Source: Paralimibaculum aggregatum (GTDB lineage: Bacteria; Pseudomonadota; Alphaproteobacteria; Rhodobacterales; Rhodobacteraceae). From it: a DNA stretch of 52,958 nt. The stretch lies in contig NZ_BSYI01000040.1 of NCBI RefSeq assembly GCF_030270585.1, positions 1 through 52,958 of the forward strand, in the 5' to 3' direction. A model generated the notes under the pieces. It was given only the letters and a program-made list of their open reading frames with translations. It made no database searches and was not told the DNA's origin. The translations under genes and the position numbers were made by a program. Shown piece after piece: positions 34,232 to 46,006 of the stretch (its first letter is position 1; each line of letters opens with the position of its first letter).

Positions 34232-34343
34232 GGCCCTGCGCGGCGGCCGCGATCCGCGGGCGAAGGGGAGCGGAACGGTGAAGCCCGGCGCGACGGATGC
34301 AGGGTGGGCGGGGCCCGCGGATCGCGGCCGCCGCGCATGGCCC
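34232..34343. repeat. Second GC-rich inverted repeat, arms unlike the first
   Basis: A perfect 24-bp pairing (34238-34261 with 34313-34336) extends to about 30 bp with one mismatch. It ends 14 nt before the stop codon of the convergent rmlA gene. With the preceding element it fills the whole 284-nt gap. Confidence 0.85.
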
Positions 34344-34357
34344 GGGGTTCGCCCCTG

Positions 34358-35233
34358 TCAGTCCCGTCCCGTCTCCAGCAGGCGCAGCAGGTAGTCGCCA
34401 TAGCCCGACTTCCGGAGCGGCTCGGCAAGGGCGACGAGCGCCGCGTCGTCGAGCCAGCCCTGGCGCCAGGCGATCTCCTCGGGCGCGGCGATCTTCAGCC
34501 CCTGCCGCGCCTCGATGGTCTGCACGAACTGGCTCGCCTGCAGCAGGCTGTCGAAGGTGCCGGTGTCGAGCCAGGCATAGCCGCGCCCCATGCGCTCGAC
34601 GAAGAGGTCGCCGCGCTCGAGATAGACGCGGTTGACATCCGTGATCTCCAGCTCGCCGCGCGCCGAGGGCTGCACCGCGGCGGCGATGTCGAGCACGTCG
34701 TTGTCGTAGAAATAGAGCCCGGTCACCGCGAAGTTGGATTTCGGCTGGCTCGGCTTCTCCTCGATGGTGGCGGCACGGCCCGCCGCATCGAAGCTCACCA
34801 CGCCATAGCGCTCGGGGTCGGTCACCTGGTAGCCGAAGACCGTGGCACCCTGCTGCCGCGCCGCGGTGCGCTGCAGCAGCTCCCAGAAGCCGCCGCCGTA
34901 GAAGATGTTGTCGCCGAGCACCAGCGCCACCCGATCGTTGCCGACGAACCCGCGCCCTAGGATGAAGGCCTGCGCCAGCCCCTCCGGCTCCGGCTGCACG
35001 GTGTAGCCGAGGTTCAGCCCCCACTGGCTGCCGTCGCCCAGCAGGCGCCGGAACTGCTCGGCATCCTGCGGCGTGGTGATCACCAGCACGTCGCGGATCC
35101 CGGCGATCATCAGCACCGAGAGCGGGTAGTAGATCATCGGCTTGTCGTAGACCGGCAGGAGCTGCTTGGAGACGCCGAGGGTGATCGGGTTGAGCCTGGT
35201 GCCCGAGCCTCCCGCCAGAATGATGCCCTTCAT
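34358..35233 (-). CDS. rmlA: Glucose-1-phosphate thymidylyltransferase
   Basis: Makes dTDP-glucose from dTTP and glucose-1-phosphate, the first step to dTDP-rhamnose for surface polysaccharides. The 291-residue protein shows [20 protein letters not shown] (nucleotide binding), [50 protein letters not shown] and [18 protein letters not shown], all standard. The family is usually about 290 residues. The other rml genes are not adjacent. It is convergent with the glycosyltransferase gene. Confidence 0.96.
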   Translation of the reverse strand: MKGIILAGGSGTRLNPITLGVSKQLLPVYDKPMIYYPLSVLMIAGIRDVLVITTPQDAEQFRRLLGDGSQWGLNLGYTVQPEPEGLAQAFILGRGFVGNDRVALVLGDNIFYGGGFWELLQRTAARQQGATVFGYQVTDPERYGVVSFDAAGRAATIEEKPSQPKSNFAVTGLYFYDNDVLDIAAAVQPSARGELEITDVNRVYLERGDLFVERMGRGYAWLDTGTFDSLLQASQFVQTIEARQGLKIAAPEEIAWRQGWLDDAALVALAEPLRKSGYGDYLLRLLETGRD

Positions 35234-35408
35234 GCCGCTTTCCCCTCGCCGCTGCCCCTCGCCCGCCCGAGCCGGGCGGATGCCCGCCCCTTAGCCGATC
35301 GCCGGCACCGGGACCATGGGTTTCTCGGGCGGATTTCGCAAGCGTGGCGGGGCGCGGCGGCGCGGCGGGCCTTGTGGCGAGGCGGGGGCGCGCAGTAAAG
35401 CCCTCAGG

Positions 35409-38035
<2,627 letters not shown>

Positions 38036-38039
<4 letters not shown>

Positions 38040-39010
38040 GCGGGGCCGCGGCGCTCGCGGCGCTGGCCGCCCGGGGCAAGGCCGGGCTCGGGCGCGCGCT
38101 CTCCGAGATCGAGGCGCGGCCGGAGGCGCCGGACACGACGGCGCTGCTCGATGCCGCCTATGCCGCGCCGCGGGGCATTGCGCTCGGGCTCACCGGGCCG
38201 CCGGGCGTCGGCAAGTCGACGCTGACCGACGGGCTGATCCGGCACTGGCGCGGCGAAGGGCGCAGCGTGGGCGTGATCGCGGTCGACCCCTCCTCGGCGC
38301 GCTCGCGCGGGGCGCTGCTCGGCGACCGCACGCGGATCACCACCGACCCGGAGGACGAGGGCGTGTTCCTCCGCTCGATGGCGGCGCGGGACCGGCTCGG
38401 CGGCATCGCCGAGATCACCTTCCCGGCGATGGTGCTGATGCGCGCGCTGTTCGACCGGGTGATCGTCGAGACCGTCGGGGTCGGACAGTCCGAGACCGCG
38501 ATCGCCGGGCTCTGCGACCTGGTGCTGCTCTGCGCGCAGCCGGCCTCCGGCGATGCGCTGCAGTTCCTGAAGGCCGGGATCATGGAGGTGCCGGACATCG
38601 TCGCCGTGACCAAGGCCGATCTCGGGCCGCTGGCCGCGCGCACGGTGGCCGATCTCAAGGGCGCGCTCTCGGTGACCGCCGGGCGGCAGGGCGCGGCGGC
38701 GCCGCGGGTGCTCGCGGTATCGGCGCAGGGCGGCGGCGGGCTCGCCGAGCTCGCCGGGGCGGTGGACGCGGCCGCGGTCCGGCCGGAGGCGGCCCGGCGC
38801 GCCGCCCATGCCGCCCAGATCGCCGCCTGGGAGGAGACGCAGGTGCTCCACCGATTCGGCCGGGCCGGGCTTGCCGCGCTGGTGCGCCGGCCCGGCAGCC
38901 CGCCCGAGCCCGCCCCCTTCGCCGCCGCCGCCCGGCGCAGCGGCAGATTTGATGCTGCACTGCAACATGTGCTGGCCGAGATCTCTGCTGCACCGCAGCA
39001 ATTCCCTTGA
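38036..39010 (+). CDS. meaB: MeaB/ArgK-type G3E GTPase, methylmalonyl-CoA mutase chaperone
   Basis: A 324-residue GTPase that protects and reloads cobalamin in methylmalonyl-CoA mutase or related acyl-CoA mutases. Motifs: Walker A GLTGPPGVGKSTLTDGLI, switch-like VIAVDPSSARSRGALLGDRT, the Asp/Glu of DRVIVETVGVGQSE (Walker B) and VAVTKADL (NKxD-equivalent). C-terminal dimerisation helix follows. The GTG start at 38036 overlaps the PPDK-like gene's stop. No mutase gene is in the window. Coupling to the PPDK-like gene is unusual and suggests a shared pathway. Confidence 0.93.
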
Positions 39011-39079
39011 CGTCGGCGCCGGGATTTTCTTTGAAGGCGTTCTGGGGTATCACCCCCGGGTGATGTGAATTTCAGCGCA

Positions 39080-39119
39080 ACCGTGCCGTGGGAGTCCGTG
39101 GGACCCCGCGACGGTTTTT
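39080..39119 (+). terminator. Likely terminator after meaB
   Basis: An imperfect stem between ACCGTGCCGTGGG (39080-39092) and CCCCGCGACGGT (about 39104-39115) is followed by five T residues. It contains GTGGGACCCCGC, a part of the core of the palindromes at 29612 and 34118, so it may be a degenerate member of that family. Confidence 0.6.
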
Positions 39120-39144
39120 CGCTGGTACGGTGAGAGGTTAGGTC

Positions 39145-40053
39145 ATGGCCAACAGGCTGCGCGCGCGCCGCTTCGTCACAATCCGATTCGCTCGGGCGCT
39201 GCTCCGCGCCCTGCTCCCCATCGCGGCGGGCGCCGCGCTGACCGGGCCGCTGGCGCTCACGGCGCTGGCGGATACGGCACCGGCGGGCAGCGTCGCGGGG
39301 ACCGTGGCAGGCTCGCTCGGCGCCGGCGCGGCGAGCCGCAGCCAGGCGGGCCTGACGCCCGTGCTGAGCGCCCTCGACACCGAGCGCGCCTCCTTCGCCG
39401 CCTTCACCGCATCCGACACCTTCCGGCAGGTCAGCCGCCTGCAGGCGCGCGCCGGACAGAGCCCGGAGGCCGATCGCGCCTGGGCCCGCGCCCGCGCCCG
39501 GCTCGACGATCTCGCGGCGCAGGACGAGGACGCCGCCGACGCCATCCGCGGTGCACAGGACCGGGCCTCCGAGGCCCTGTTCAGCGCCGATGGCAGCGGT
39601 GCCGTGGATCTCGCGGCGATCGACAGCGTGGAGATCGGCGAGCAGACCCGCGAATGGGCCTGCCTCGCCGAGGCGCTCTATTTCGAGGCCCGCGGCGAGA
39701 GCCTGCTCGGCCAGTTCGCCGTGGCCGAGGTGATCCTCAACCGGGTCGACAGCAGCCGCTACCCGAACAGCGTCTGCGGTGTCGTCAGCCAGGGCGAGGA
39801 CCGCGGCCGGGCCTGCCAGTTCTCCTATCGCTGCGACGGGCAGTCGGACCACCCGGCCGAGCGGGCAGCCTTCGAGCGGGTCGGCAAGGTCGCCTGGGTG
39901 ATGCTGCAGGGCAAGCCGCGCATTCTCACCGACAAGGCGACCCACTACCACGCGCTGCACGTCACCCCGAAATGGTCGCGCAAGCTGGTGCGCACCGCCA
40001 AGATCGGCGAGCACATGTTCTACCGCCGCCGGGTGCGCCTCTCCCGCCGCTGA
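39145..40053 (+). CDS. SleB-type cell wall hydrolase (Hydrolase_2)
   Basis: A 302-residue exported protein. An N-terminal signal (ALLRALLPIAAGAALTGPLA) ends near residue 43. A low-complexity helical region follows to about 165, then the Hydrolase_2 domain: EWACLAEALYFEARGESLLG with the catalytic-type Glu, AVAEVILNRVDSSRYPNSVC, VVSQG, QFSYRCDG and ATHYHALHVTPKW. It should cleave peptidoglycan glycan strands in the periplasm. It is monocistronic and convergent with nadB. Confidence 0.9.
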   Translation: MANRLRARRFVTIRFARALLRALLPIAAGAALTGPLALTALADTAPAGSVAGTVAGSLGAGAASRSQAGLTPVLSALDTERASFAAFTASDTFRQVSRLQARAGQSPEADRAWARARARLDDLAAQDEDAADAIRGAQDRASEALFSADGSGAVDLAAIDSVEIGEQTREWACLAEALYFEARGESLLGQFAVAEVILNRVDSSRYPNSVCGVVSQGEDRGRACQFSYRCDGQSDHPAERAAFERVGKVAWVMLQGKPRILTDKATHYHALHVTPKWSRKLVRTAKIGEHMFYRRRVRLSRR

Positions 40054-40074
40054 CCCTGACGGACCCGCGCCGCC

Positions 40075-41634
40075 TCAGGCCGCGCGGTCCTGCGCCGCGT
40101 CCCTGCGAACCGCCTCGGCCTCGGCCAGCGTCAGCAGCGTCGGCCTTTCCTGCGCCGGGGACGGTTCCGGATGATCGCGCCGGGCATGGCCGCCGCGGCT
40201 CTCCCTGCGCCGGAGCGCCGCCGCCGCGACCAGCGTGGCCGCCGCGGTCATGTTGCGCAGGCCCGGTTCCGCCGAGGCCGCCTCGTGCCGGGCGATCTCC
40301 GCCAGCGCACGGGTGAGCCCCGGGCCATCGCGCTCGAGCCCGACCTCCGCCGTCATCGCCAGGCGCAGCGCCTCCGGCCAGGGATCTCCCGGCCCCGGCG
40401 CAGCGCCTGCGGGAAGGCTGATCGCGTCGCCCGGACCGGCGGCCTCGGGCACCGCCCTGCGGATCGCCGCCGCCGCCCGCGCGCCGAAGACCAGCGCCTC
40501 GAGCAGCGAGTTGGAGGCCAGCCTGTTCGCGCCGTGCAGGCCGGTGCAGGCGACCTCTCCCACCGCCCAGAGCCGGTCCAGGCTGGTCTGCCCCTCGGCA
40601 TCGGTCGCGACCCCGCCCATGTGGTAGTGCTGGATCGGCTGCACCGGGATCGGCTCGGCGACCGGGTCGATCCCCGCGGCACGGCAGGACGCCGCGATGG
40701 TGGGAAACTGCCGGTCGATCGCCGCGCCGATCGCCGCGCGGGTGTCGAGAAACACCCGATGGCCCGCCGCGATGTGCCGGTGCAGCGCCCGGGCCACCAC
40801 GTCGCGCGGCGCGAGCTCGCCGCCGGGGATGCCGGCCATCACCCGCGCGCCGGTCTCGTCGATCAGCCAAGCGCCCTCGCCGCGCAGCGCCTCCGAGGCG
40901 AGCGGCACGGGGCGGGCATCCACCGCGAGACCGGTGGGGTGGAACTGCACGAATTCCGGGTCGCGGATCACCGCTCCTGCCCGCGCCGCCATGCCGAGCC
41001 CCTGGCCGGCCACGCCCGCGGGGTTGGAGGTGACCGCATAGAGCCCGCCGATGCCGCCCGTGGCCAGCACCACCGCCGGCGCCCGGAGCGCGAACCGCAG
41101 CCCCCCGGCCCGCGCCCGGACCCCGGCGACCCGGCCGGCCTCCAGCAGCAGCGACTCGGCCGCCACGCCCTCGAGCACGCGGATCGAGGGCGTGGCGCGC
41201 ACCGCCGCGATCAGCGCCTCCATGATCGCGCGGCCCGCGGTGTCGCCGCGCACCCGCACCACGCGCGCCGCCGAATGCGCCGCCTCGCGGGACTGCACGA
41301 GCGCGCCGCCGGCATCGCGGTCGAAGGGCGTGCCGAGCGCCACGAGATCCATGATCCGCGCCGCGGCCTCGGCGGCCACCGCCGCCGCGACACCCGCATC
41401 GACGGTGCCGGCGCCCGCCGCAACGGTATCCGCCGCATGGGCCGCCGCGCTGTCGCCGGCGGCCAGCGCCGCGGCGACGCCGCCCTGCGCCCAGGCCGAG
41501 GAGGCGCCCTGCCCCAGCGGCTGCGGCGAGAGCACCAGCGCCGGCAGCGGTGCCAGCTTCAGCGCGGTGAAGAGCCCGGCGAGCCCGGCACCCACCACGA
41601 GGGCGCCGCCGGTCTGGTAACTGGTCTCGGTCAT
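40075..41634 (-). CDS. nadB: L-aspartate oxidase
   Basis: Oxidises L-aspartate to iminoaspartate, the substrate of NadA, in de novo NAD synthesis. The 519-residue FAD protein has GALVVGAGLAGLFTALKL, the active-site loop SSAWAQGGVAAAL, AHSAARVVRVRGDTAGRAIM, the ATGGIGGLYAVTSNPAGVAG nucleotide loop and PIQHYHMGGVATDAEGQTSL with LWAVGEVACTGLHGANRLASNSLLE. All match the family. It lies downstream of nadA and a small gene on the same strand. nadC, usually next, is not present here. Confidence 0.96.
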   Translation of the reverse strand: MTETSYQTGGALVVGAGLAGLFTALKLAPLPALVLSPQPLGQGASSAWAQGGVAAALAAGDSAAAHAADTVAAGAGTVDAGVAAAVAAEAAARIMDLVALGTPFDRDAGGALVQSREAAHSAARVVRVRGDTAGRAIMEALIAAVRATPSIRVLEGVAAESLLLEAGRVAGVRARAGGLRFALRAPAVVLATGGIGGLYAVTSNPAGVAGQGLGMAARAGAVIRDPEFVQFHPTGLAVDARPVPLASEALRGEGAWLIDETGARVMAGIPGGELAPRDVVARALHRHIAAGHRVFLDTRAAIGAAIDRQFPTIAASCRAAGIDPVAEPIPVQPIQHYHMGGVATDAEGQTSLDRLWAVGEVACTGLHGANRLASNSLLEALVFGARAAAAIRRAVPEAAGPGDAISLPAGAAPGPGDPWPEALRLAMTAEVGLERDGPGLTRALAEIARHEAASAEPGLRNMTAAATLVAAAALRRRESRGGHARRDHPEPSPAQERPTLLTLAEAEAVRRDAAQDRAA

Positions 41635-41687
41635 CTCGGATCCGTCCGTTTGCAGGCCGCGCGCCGGCAGGGGCCGCGGCGGTGTCC

Positions 41688-41840
41688 TCAGCCGTTCGCC
41701 CCGGCCGGCGCGGCGGCGAGGGTGGTTCCTCCGGCCGCCGCCACCGGCATCGGGCCGAGCTCCACCGAAAGCCAGACGAGCAGGCCGACGATGGCGCAGC
41801 CGAGCACCAGGATCAGCAGCAGGATGCGGTTGCGCGCCAT
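41688..41840 (-). CDS. 50-residue single-span membrane protein between nadA and nadB
   Basis: A short frame with a basic start (MARNR), one hydrophobic helix (ILLLILVLGCAIVGLLVWLS) and an Ala/Gly/Pro-rich tail. It begins 11 nt after the nadA stop with GAGGGCGG as a modest ribosome-binding site and ends 53 nt before nadB. Composition and position support a real gene. No family was recognised. Confidence 0.6.
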   Translation of the reverse strand: MARNRILLLILVLGCAIVGLLVWLSVELGPMPVAAAGGTTLAAAPAGANG

Positions 41841-41851
41841 AGCTGCCGCCC

Positions 41852-42913
41852 TCAGCCCGGCTTGCGGCCGAGCGCGATCATCGCCTCCACCGCCGCGCGG
41901 GCCTTCGGGATCAGCGCCGGGTCGACCGTCACCTCCTCGGTCATCGTGTGCAGCGACCAGAGGATGTTCTCCAGCGTGATCCGCTTCATGTGCGGGCAGA
42001 TGTTGCAGGGGCGGACGAACTCGGTTTCCGGCAGCTCGGCGGCGACGTTGTCGGACATCGAGCACTCGGTGACCATCACCACCTTCCGCGGGCGATTCGC
42101 CCGGACCCAGCCGATCATCGCGGAGGTCGAGCCGGTATAGTCCGCCTCCGCCACCACCTCGGGCGTGCATTCGGGGTGGGCGATGATGGCGATGTCGGGG
42201 TCCGCCGCGCGATAGGCGCGCAGCTCCTCGGCGGTGAAGCGCTCATGCACCATGCAGGTGCCCTCCCACCAGACGATCCGCTTGGTGGACTTCGCCGCGA
42301 CGTTGCGCGCGAGGAAGCCGTCCGGGGTCATGATCACCGTGTCGCCCGGCATCGCCTCCACCACCTCGAGCGCATTGGCCGAGGTGCAGCAGATGTCGGA
42401 GGCCGCCTTCACCGCCGCCGTGGTGTTGACGTAGCTCACGACCCTGGCGCCGGGATACTGCGCGCGCATCGCGGCGATGTCGGCCGCGGTGATCGAGCTG
42501 GCCAGCGAGCAGCCGGCCCGCGCATCCGGGATCAGCACGGTCTTCTCCGGATTCAGGATCTTCGAGGTCTCCGCCATGAAATGCACGCCGCACTGCACGA
42601 TCACCTGCTGCGGCACGCGGGTCGCCTCGATGGCCAGCGCCAGGCTGTCGCCCGAGACATCAGCGACGCCGTGGAAGATCTCCGGCGTCATGTAGTTGTG
42701 CGCGAGGATCACCGCGCCGCGTTCGCGCTTCAGCCGGTCGATCTCGCGGATATAGGGCGCGTGCACGGCCCATTCCGCCTGCGGGATCACCCGGGCGACG
42801 CGGGCATAGCGGTCCGCCAGCGCCTCGGCCGCGGCCAGCGAGGGCGCGAGGTCGTAATGCGCCGCAAGGGTCGCCCGCGCATCGGCGATCGGGGTCTGGG
42901 TGTTCATCAGCAT
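41852..42913 (-). CDS. nadA: Quinolinate synthase
   Basis: A 4Fe-4S enzyme condensing iminoaspartate with dihydroxyacetone phosphate to quinolinate. The 353-residue protein has [12 protein letters not shown], the cluster cysteines in [28 protein letters not shown] and [17 protein letters not shown], and the conserved AHPECTPEV. The ATG at 42913 has GGGAGGA 7 nt upstream. An ATG two codons later is possible. Its promoter is overlaid by a perfect palindrome, so a repressor sensing NAD or precursor supply probably controls it. Confidence 0.97.
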   Translation of the reverse strand: MLMNTQTPIADARATLAAHYDLAPSLAAAEALADRYARVARVIPQAEWAVHAPYIREIDRLKRERGAVILAHNYMTPEIFHGVADVSGDSLALAIEATRVPQQVIVQCGVHFMAETSKILNPEKTVLIPDARAGCSLASSITAADIAAMRAQYPGARVVSYVNTTAAVKAASDICCTSANALEVVEAMPGDTVIMTPDGFLARNVAAKSTKRIVWWEGTCMVHERFTAEELRAYRAADPDIAIIAHPECTPEVVAEADYTGSTSAMIGWVRANRPRKVVMVTECSMSDNVAAELPETEFVRPCNICPHMKRITLENILWSLHTMTEEVTVDPALIPKARAAVEAMIALGRKPG

Positions 42914-42932
42914 CGCTGGGTCCTCCCGGGCT

Positions 42933-42955
42933 TATATGCTCACAGTGAGCATATA
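42933..42955. promoter_or_regulatory. Perfect palindromic operator over the nadA promoter
   Basis: The arm TATATGCTCAC (42933-42943), one A, then its exact complement GTGAGCATATA (42945-42955) make a 23-bp dyad. It overlaps the -10 box of the minus-strand nadA promoter. This fits a dimeric repressor. NadQ-type regulators are known for nad genes in alphaproteobacteria, but I cannot confirm their motif from here. Confidence 0.85.
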
Positions 42956-42980
42956 TAGGCTGCGGCAAGGCGCGATGCAA
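42952..42980 (-). promoter_or_regulatory. Promoter of nadA
   Basis: On the minus strand TTGCAT (42975-42980), 17 nt, TATATA (42952-42957), about 40 nt before the ATG. The -10 box is inside the palindromic operator. Confidence 0.65.
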
Positions 42981-42998
42981 TGACGGCGTTGCGGGGGA

Positions 42999-43838
42999 TC
43001 AGGCGGGGGCGCGGCGGCGGCGGGCGCGGAGCCCGAGCGCGGCCAGCCCGCCGGCCAGCAGCGCCAGCCCGCCCGGCAGCGGCACATTGGCGTTGACGGG
43101 GTCGGAGACCAGCGTCAGCTCCGCCGGGTTGAAGGTGAAGGTGACGATGTATTCGAGGCCGTAATCGAGCCCGTCGGTCGCCACGATGTCGCGCATGGTC
43201 TGCCCGTTCACGCCGGTGTTGTTGGAGTTCATGATGAACCCGGTGCCGTCGTTCTTCAGCACCAGCAGCGGCGGGTGGTAGCGCCCGGTCCCGTCCTCGC
43301 GGGCATCGAGCACCAGGATCGCGTTGTCGTCGTTGAGCGGGATCAGCGGCGGGGTCAGGATCGCCGGGTTCGAGAGGTCGATCAGGTTGTCGTAGCCGAG
43401 ATCCGGCAGCGTCTCGAGCTCGCTGGCCTGCAGCCCGTCCGAGAGATCCGCGCCGGCGGCGATGATGAAGTCGAGCCCGCCGCCATTGCCGTAGAACTGC
43501 GCGCCGCCGACCGGCGCGCCCATGTTGATGTCCTCGCTCTGGAGCAGAAACTCCAGGAATCCCGATGGGTTACCGTGGTCGAGGAAGCGCGAGACATTGT
43601 ACTCGATCACCGCGATGGCCGGGTCGGAATAGGCCGTGCCGGGCAGCAGCGGCACGCGGAGCGAGACCTCGAAGTCGAAGTCAAGCACAGCGCCCACCGG
43701 CGTGCCGGTGATCACAACGCCCGGATCGCCCCACGGATCCGAGAAGGTGAGCGTGCCCGCCCCGGCCGGTGCCGCGAGCGCGATCAGGCCGGCGGCGAGG
43801 GCAGCGCGCAGGCCGGAAAGACGGGCGGTACGGCGCAT
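42999..43838 (-). CDS. Exported protein with VPLPA-CTERM sorting tail
   Basis: A 279-residue protein with a signal peptide (basic MRRTARLSG, hydrophobic run, APAGA cleavage context near 30) and a C-terminal sorting tail: VPLPGGLALLAGGLAALGL followed by an Arg-rich end. That tripartite tail is the VPLPA-CTERM type handled by exosortase-like enzymes in alphaproteobacteria. The middle is acidic, Asn/Asp/Gly-rich and beta-like, with no cysteine and no recognised domain. The start at 43838 follows AGGAGA. Surface display or incorporation into an exopolysaccharide matrix is likely. No exosortase gene is in the window. Confidence 0.85.
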   Translation of the reverse strand: MRRTARLSGLRAALAAGLIALAAPAGAGTLTFSDPWGDPGVVITGTPVGAVLDFDFEVSLRVPLLPGTAYSDPAIAVIEYNVSRFLDHGNPSGFLEFLLQSEDINMGAPVGGAQFYGNGGGLDFIIAAGADLSDGLQASELETLPDLGYDNLIDLSNPAILTPPLIPLNDDNAILVLDAREDGTGRYHPPLLVLKNDGTGFIMNSNNTGVNGQTMRDIVATDGLDYGLEYIVTFTFNPAELTLVSDPVNANVPLPGGLALLAGGLAALGLRARRRRAPA

Positions 43839-44164
43839 GGACGTCTCCTGTCGAGGCAATTCAGCCGCGAGGGTAACATCGTCCGTCGCAGGGAGCTACC
43901 GTAAAGCATCCGCCCGCCGGGGAGGCGGAAACGCGGCGTATGGTTTCGGTATGGGTTCGGTATGGCAGGCGATCCGGCATCCGGGGCCGGGGTTCGGATG
44001 CGCCGGAACAGATGTTCGTCCCGAACCTCCGGGAGGCATTCCCGGCAGAACCTCCGGGGCGAACCTCCCGCTCGGACCTCCGGGGGGACCTTTCCGCTGC
44101 GGCTGCTGCCGCGGCGCGGAAACGGGCGCCGGGCAGCGCCCCGCCGCGCGTCGGCGCCGGATGG
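43839..44164. repeat. Intergenic region with two sets of short helical-phase direct repeats
   Basis: Between the VPLPA-CTERM gene start and the hemA end. GTATGG occurs at 43938, 43949 and 43960, an exact 11-bp period. GRACCTCC occurs at 44023, 44048, 44061 and 44074 with a weaker copy at 44086, a period near 13 bp. These could be stacked regulator sites for the VPLPA-CTERM gene or simple degenerate repeats. No gene was found. Confidence 0.6.
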
Positions 44165-45388
44165 CTACTCGGCGGCCTTCGGCATGCGGGCCAGCTGGCA
44201 CTGGCTCCAGAGGCTCTCCAGCGCCGCGGCGAGCCGGTCGAGCTCGGCCTCCCCGTGCAGCGGGCCGGGGGTGAAGCGCAGCCGCTCGGTGCCCTTCGGC
44301 ACGGTGGGATAGTTGATCGGCTGCACGTAGATCCCCCACTCCTCGAGCAGCAGGTCCGAGAGCCATTTGCACTTGTGCGGATCGCCCACCATCACCGGCA
44401 CGATATGGGAAGGGTTGTCGATATGCGGCACGCCGATCGCGTCGAGCCGCGCGCGCAGCCCGGCCACCGCGGCGCGCTGGCCGGCGCGCTCCGCGTCGCT
44501 CGCCTTGAGATGGCGGATCGCCGCGCAGGCCCCCGCGGCGACGGCGGGCGGCAGCGCGGTGGTGAAGATGAAACCGCTGGCGAAGCTGCGGACGAAGTCG
44601 CAGAGCGCCGCGCTGGCCGCGATATAGCCGCCCATCACGCCGAAGGCCTTGCCGAGGGTGCCCTCGATCACGGTGATCCGGTGCATCAGCCCCTCGCGCT
44701 CGGCGACGCCGCCGCCGCGGGGCCCGTACATCCCCACCGCATGCACCTCGTCGAGATAGGTCATCGCGCCGTAGCGGTCGGCAAGGTCGCAGATCTCGGC
44801 GATCGGGGCGATGTCGCCATCCATCGAATAGACCGATTCGAAGGCGATCATCTTCGGCGCCTCGGCCGGCAGCGCCGCCAGCTGGCGCTCGAGATCCTCG
44901 AGGTCGTTGTGCTTCCAGATCCGCTTCTCGGCGCGGGAATGGCGGATGCCCTCGATCATGCTGGCATGGTTCAGCGCGTCCGACAGCACCACGAGCCCGG
45001 GGATCTTCGCCGCCAGCGTGCCGATGCCCGCCCAGTTGGAGACATAGCCGGAAGTGAAGAGCAGCGCCGCCTCCTTGCCATGCAGATCGGCGAGCTCGGC
45101 CTCCAGCGCGACATGGTGGACATTGGTGCCGGAGATGTTGCGCGTGCCGCCGGCACCGGCGCCGCAGGTCGCCAGCGCCTCCTGCATCGCCGCGATCACC
45201 TTCGGGTGCTGGCCCATGCCGAGATAGTCGTTCGAGCACCAGACGGTGACCGGGTGCTCGCGCCCGCCGCTGCGCCGGGTGGCCGCCGGGAACTGCCCGA
45301 GATGGCGCTCGAGATTCGCGAAGACACGATAGTTGCCCTCCGCCTTCAGCGCCTCGAGGCGCTCCTGGAAGTAACCCTCGTAGTCCAT
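44165..45388 (-). CDS. hemA: 5-aminolevulinate synthase
   Basis: PLP enzyme joining glycine and succinyl-CoA to 5-aminolevulinate, the first step of haem and bacteriochlorophyll synthesis by the C4 pathway of alphaproteobacteria. The 407-residue protein contains [77 protein letters not shown], the PLP lysine in [15 protein letters not shown] and [20 protein letters not shown]. The ATG at 45388 (MDYEGYF) is chosen since GGGAG lies 6 nt upstream. An ATG at 45394 abuts that site. No FNR box is visible upstream. Confidence 0.97.
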   Translation of the reverse strand: MDYEGYFQERLEALKAEGNYRVFANLERHLGQFPAATRRSGGREHPVTVWCSNDYLGMGQHPKVIAAMQEALATCGAGAGGTRNISGTNVHHVALEAELADLHGKEAALLFTSGYVSNWAGIGTLAAKIPGLVVLSDALNHASMIEGIRHSRAEKRIWKHNDLEDLERQLAALPAEAPKMIAFESVYSMDGDIAPIAEICDLADRYGAMTYLDEVHAVGMYGPRGGGVAEREGLMHRITVIEGTLGKAFGVMGGYIAASAALCDFVRSFASGFIFTTALPPAVAAGACAAIRHLKASDAERAGQRAAVAGLRARLDAIGVPHIDNPSHIVPVMVGDPHKCKWLSDLLLEEWGIYVQPINYPTVPKGTERLRFTPGPLHGEAELDRLAAALESLWSQCQLARMPKAAE

Positions 45389-45582
45389 CGCCATCTCCCG
45401 ACCGTACGACCGTGCTCAACGGTCACTGATATGCCCCGCCCGGCCTCTGCGCAACAACACGCATGGCTGCGGCATCTGGAAGCGCCCGGATGCCGAGCGC
45501 CGGACCTCACGGGAAAGATAGGGTGCCGCCGCGCGGACGGGACATGACTTCGATCAAGCCGTGCCGTCTTGCCACGGCCGGC

Positions 45583-46002
45583 TCACTCGGTCTCCGGCGG
45601 CGCGCGCAGGCGCTTCACCACGCCGCGCTGGGTCTTGGCGTCGAGCCGGCGGCGCTTGGAGGCCAGCGTCGGGCGGGTCGGCACGCGGCGCTTGGGCCGG
45701 TGGGTGGCGGCGAGGATCAGCGCGGCGAGGCGCTCGCGGGCCTCCTCGCGGTTGCGCGCCTGGCTGCGGTGGGCATCGGCCTGGATGATCACCGCGCCGT
45801 CCTGGGTCCAGCGCCGGCCGGCGAGGCGGCGCAGGCGCGCCTTGACCTCGGGGCTCAGGCTGGGCGAGCGCTGCGCCTCGAAGCGCAGCACCACCGCGGT
45901 CTCGACCTTGTTGACGTTCTGCCCGCCGGGGCCGGAGGCGCGGGCGAAGCTCTCGGTGATCTCCCAGTCCTGGATCGCGATCTGGTCGGTGATCCGGAGC
46001 AT
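45583..46002 (-). CDS. arfB: Ribosome-rescue peptidyl-tRNA hydrolase ArfB (YaeJ/ICT1 type)
   Basis: Rescues stalled ribosomes by hydrolysing peptidyl-tRNA in the A site. The 139-residue protein has the catalytic GGQ motif in FARASGPGGQNVNKVETAV, then the rest of the RF-1 domain, and a basic C-terminal tail (HRPKRRVPTRPTLASKRRR) that would insert into the mRNA channel. Length is normal. It starts 4 nt after the upstream yhhQ-like gene ends and is probably co-transcribed with it. Confidence 0.95.
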   Translation of the reverse strand: MLRITDQIAIQDWEITESFARASGPGGQNVNKVETAVVLRFEAQRSPSLSPEVKARLRRLAGRRWTQDGAVIIQADAHRSQARNREEARERLAALILAATHRPKRRVPTRPTLASKRRRLDAKTQRGVVKRLRAPPETE

Positions 46003-46006
46003 CGGC

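Noticed and set aside
45389-45582. FNR box upstream of hemA
   Set aside because: Only partial half-sites are visible (for example TTGAGC). No TTGAN-N4-NTCAA dyad is present.
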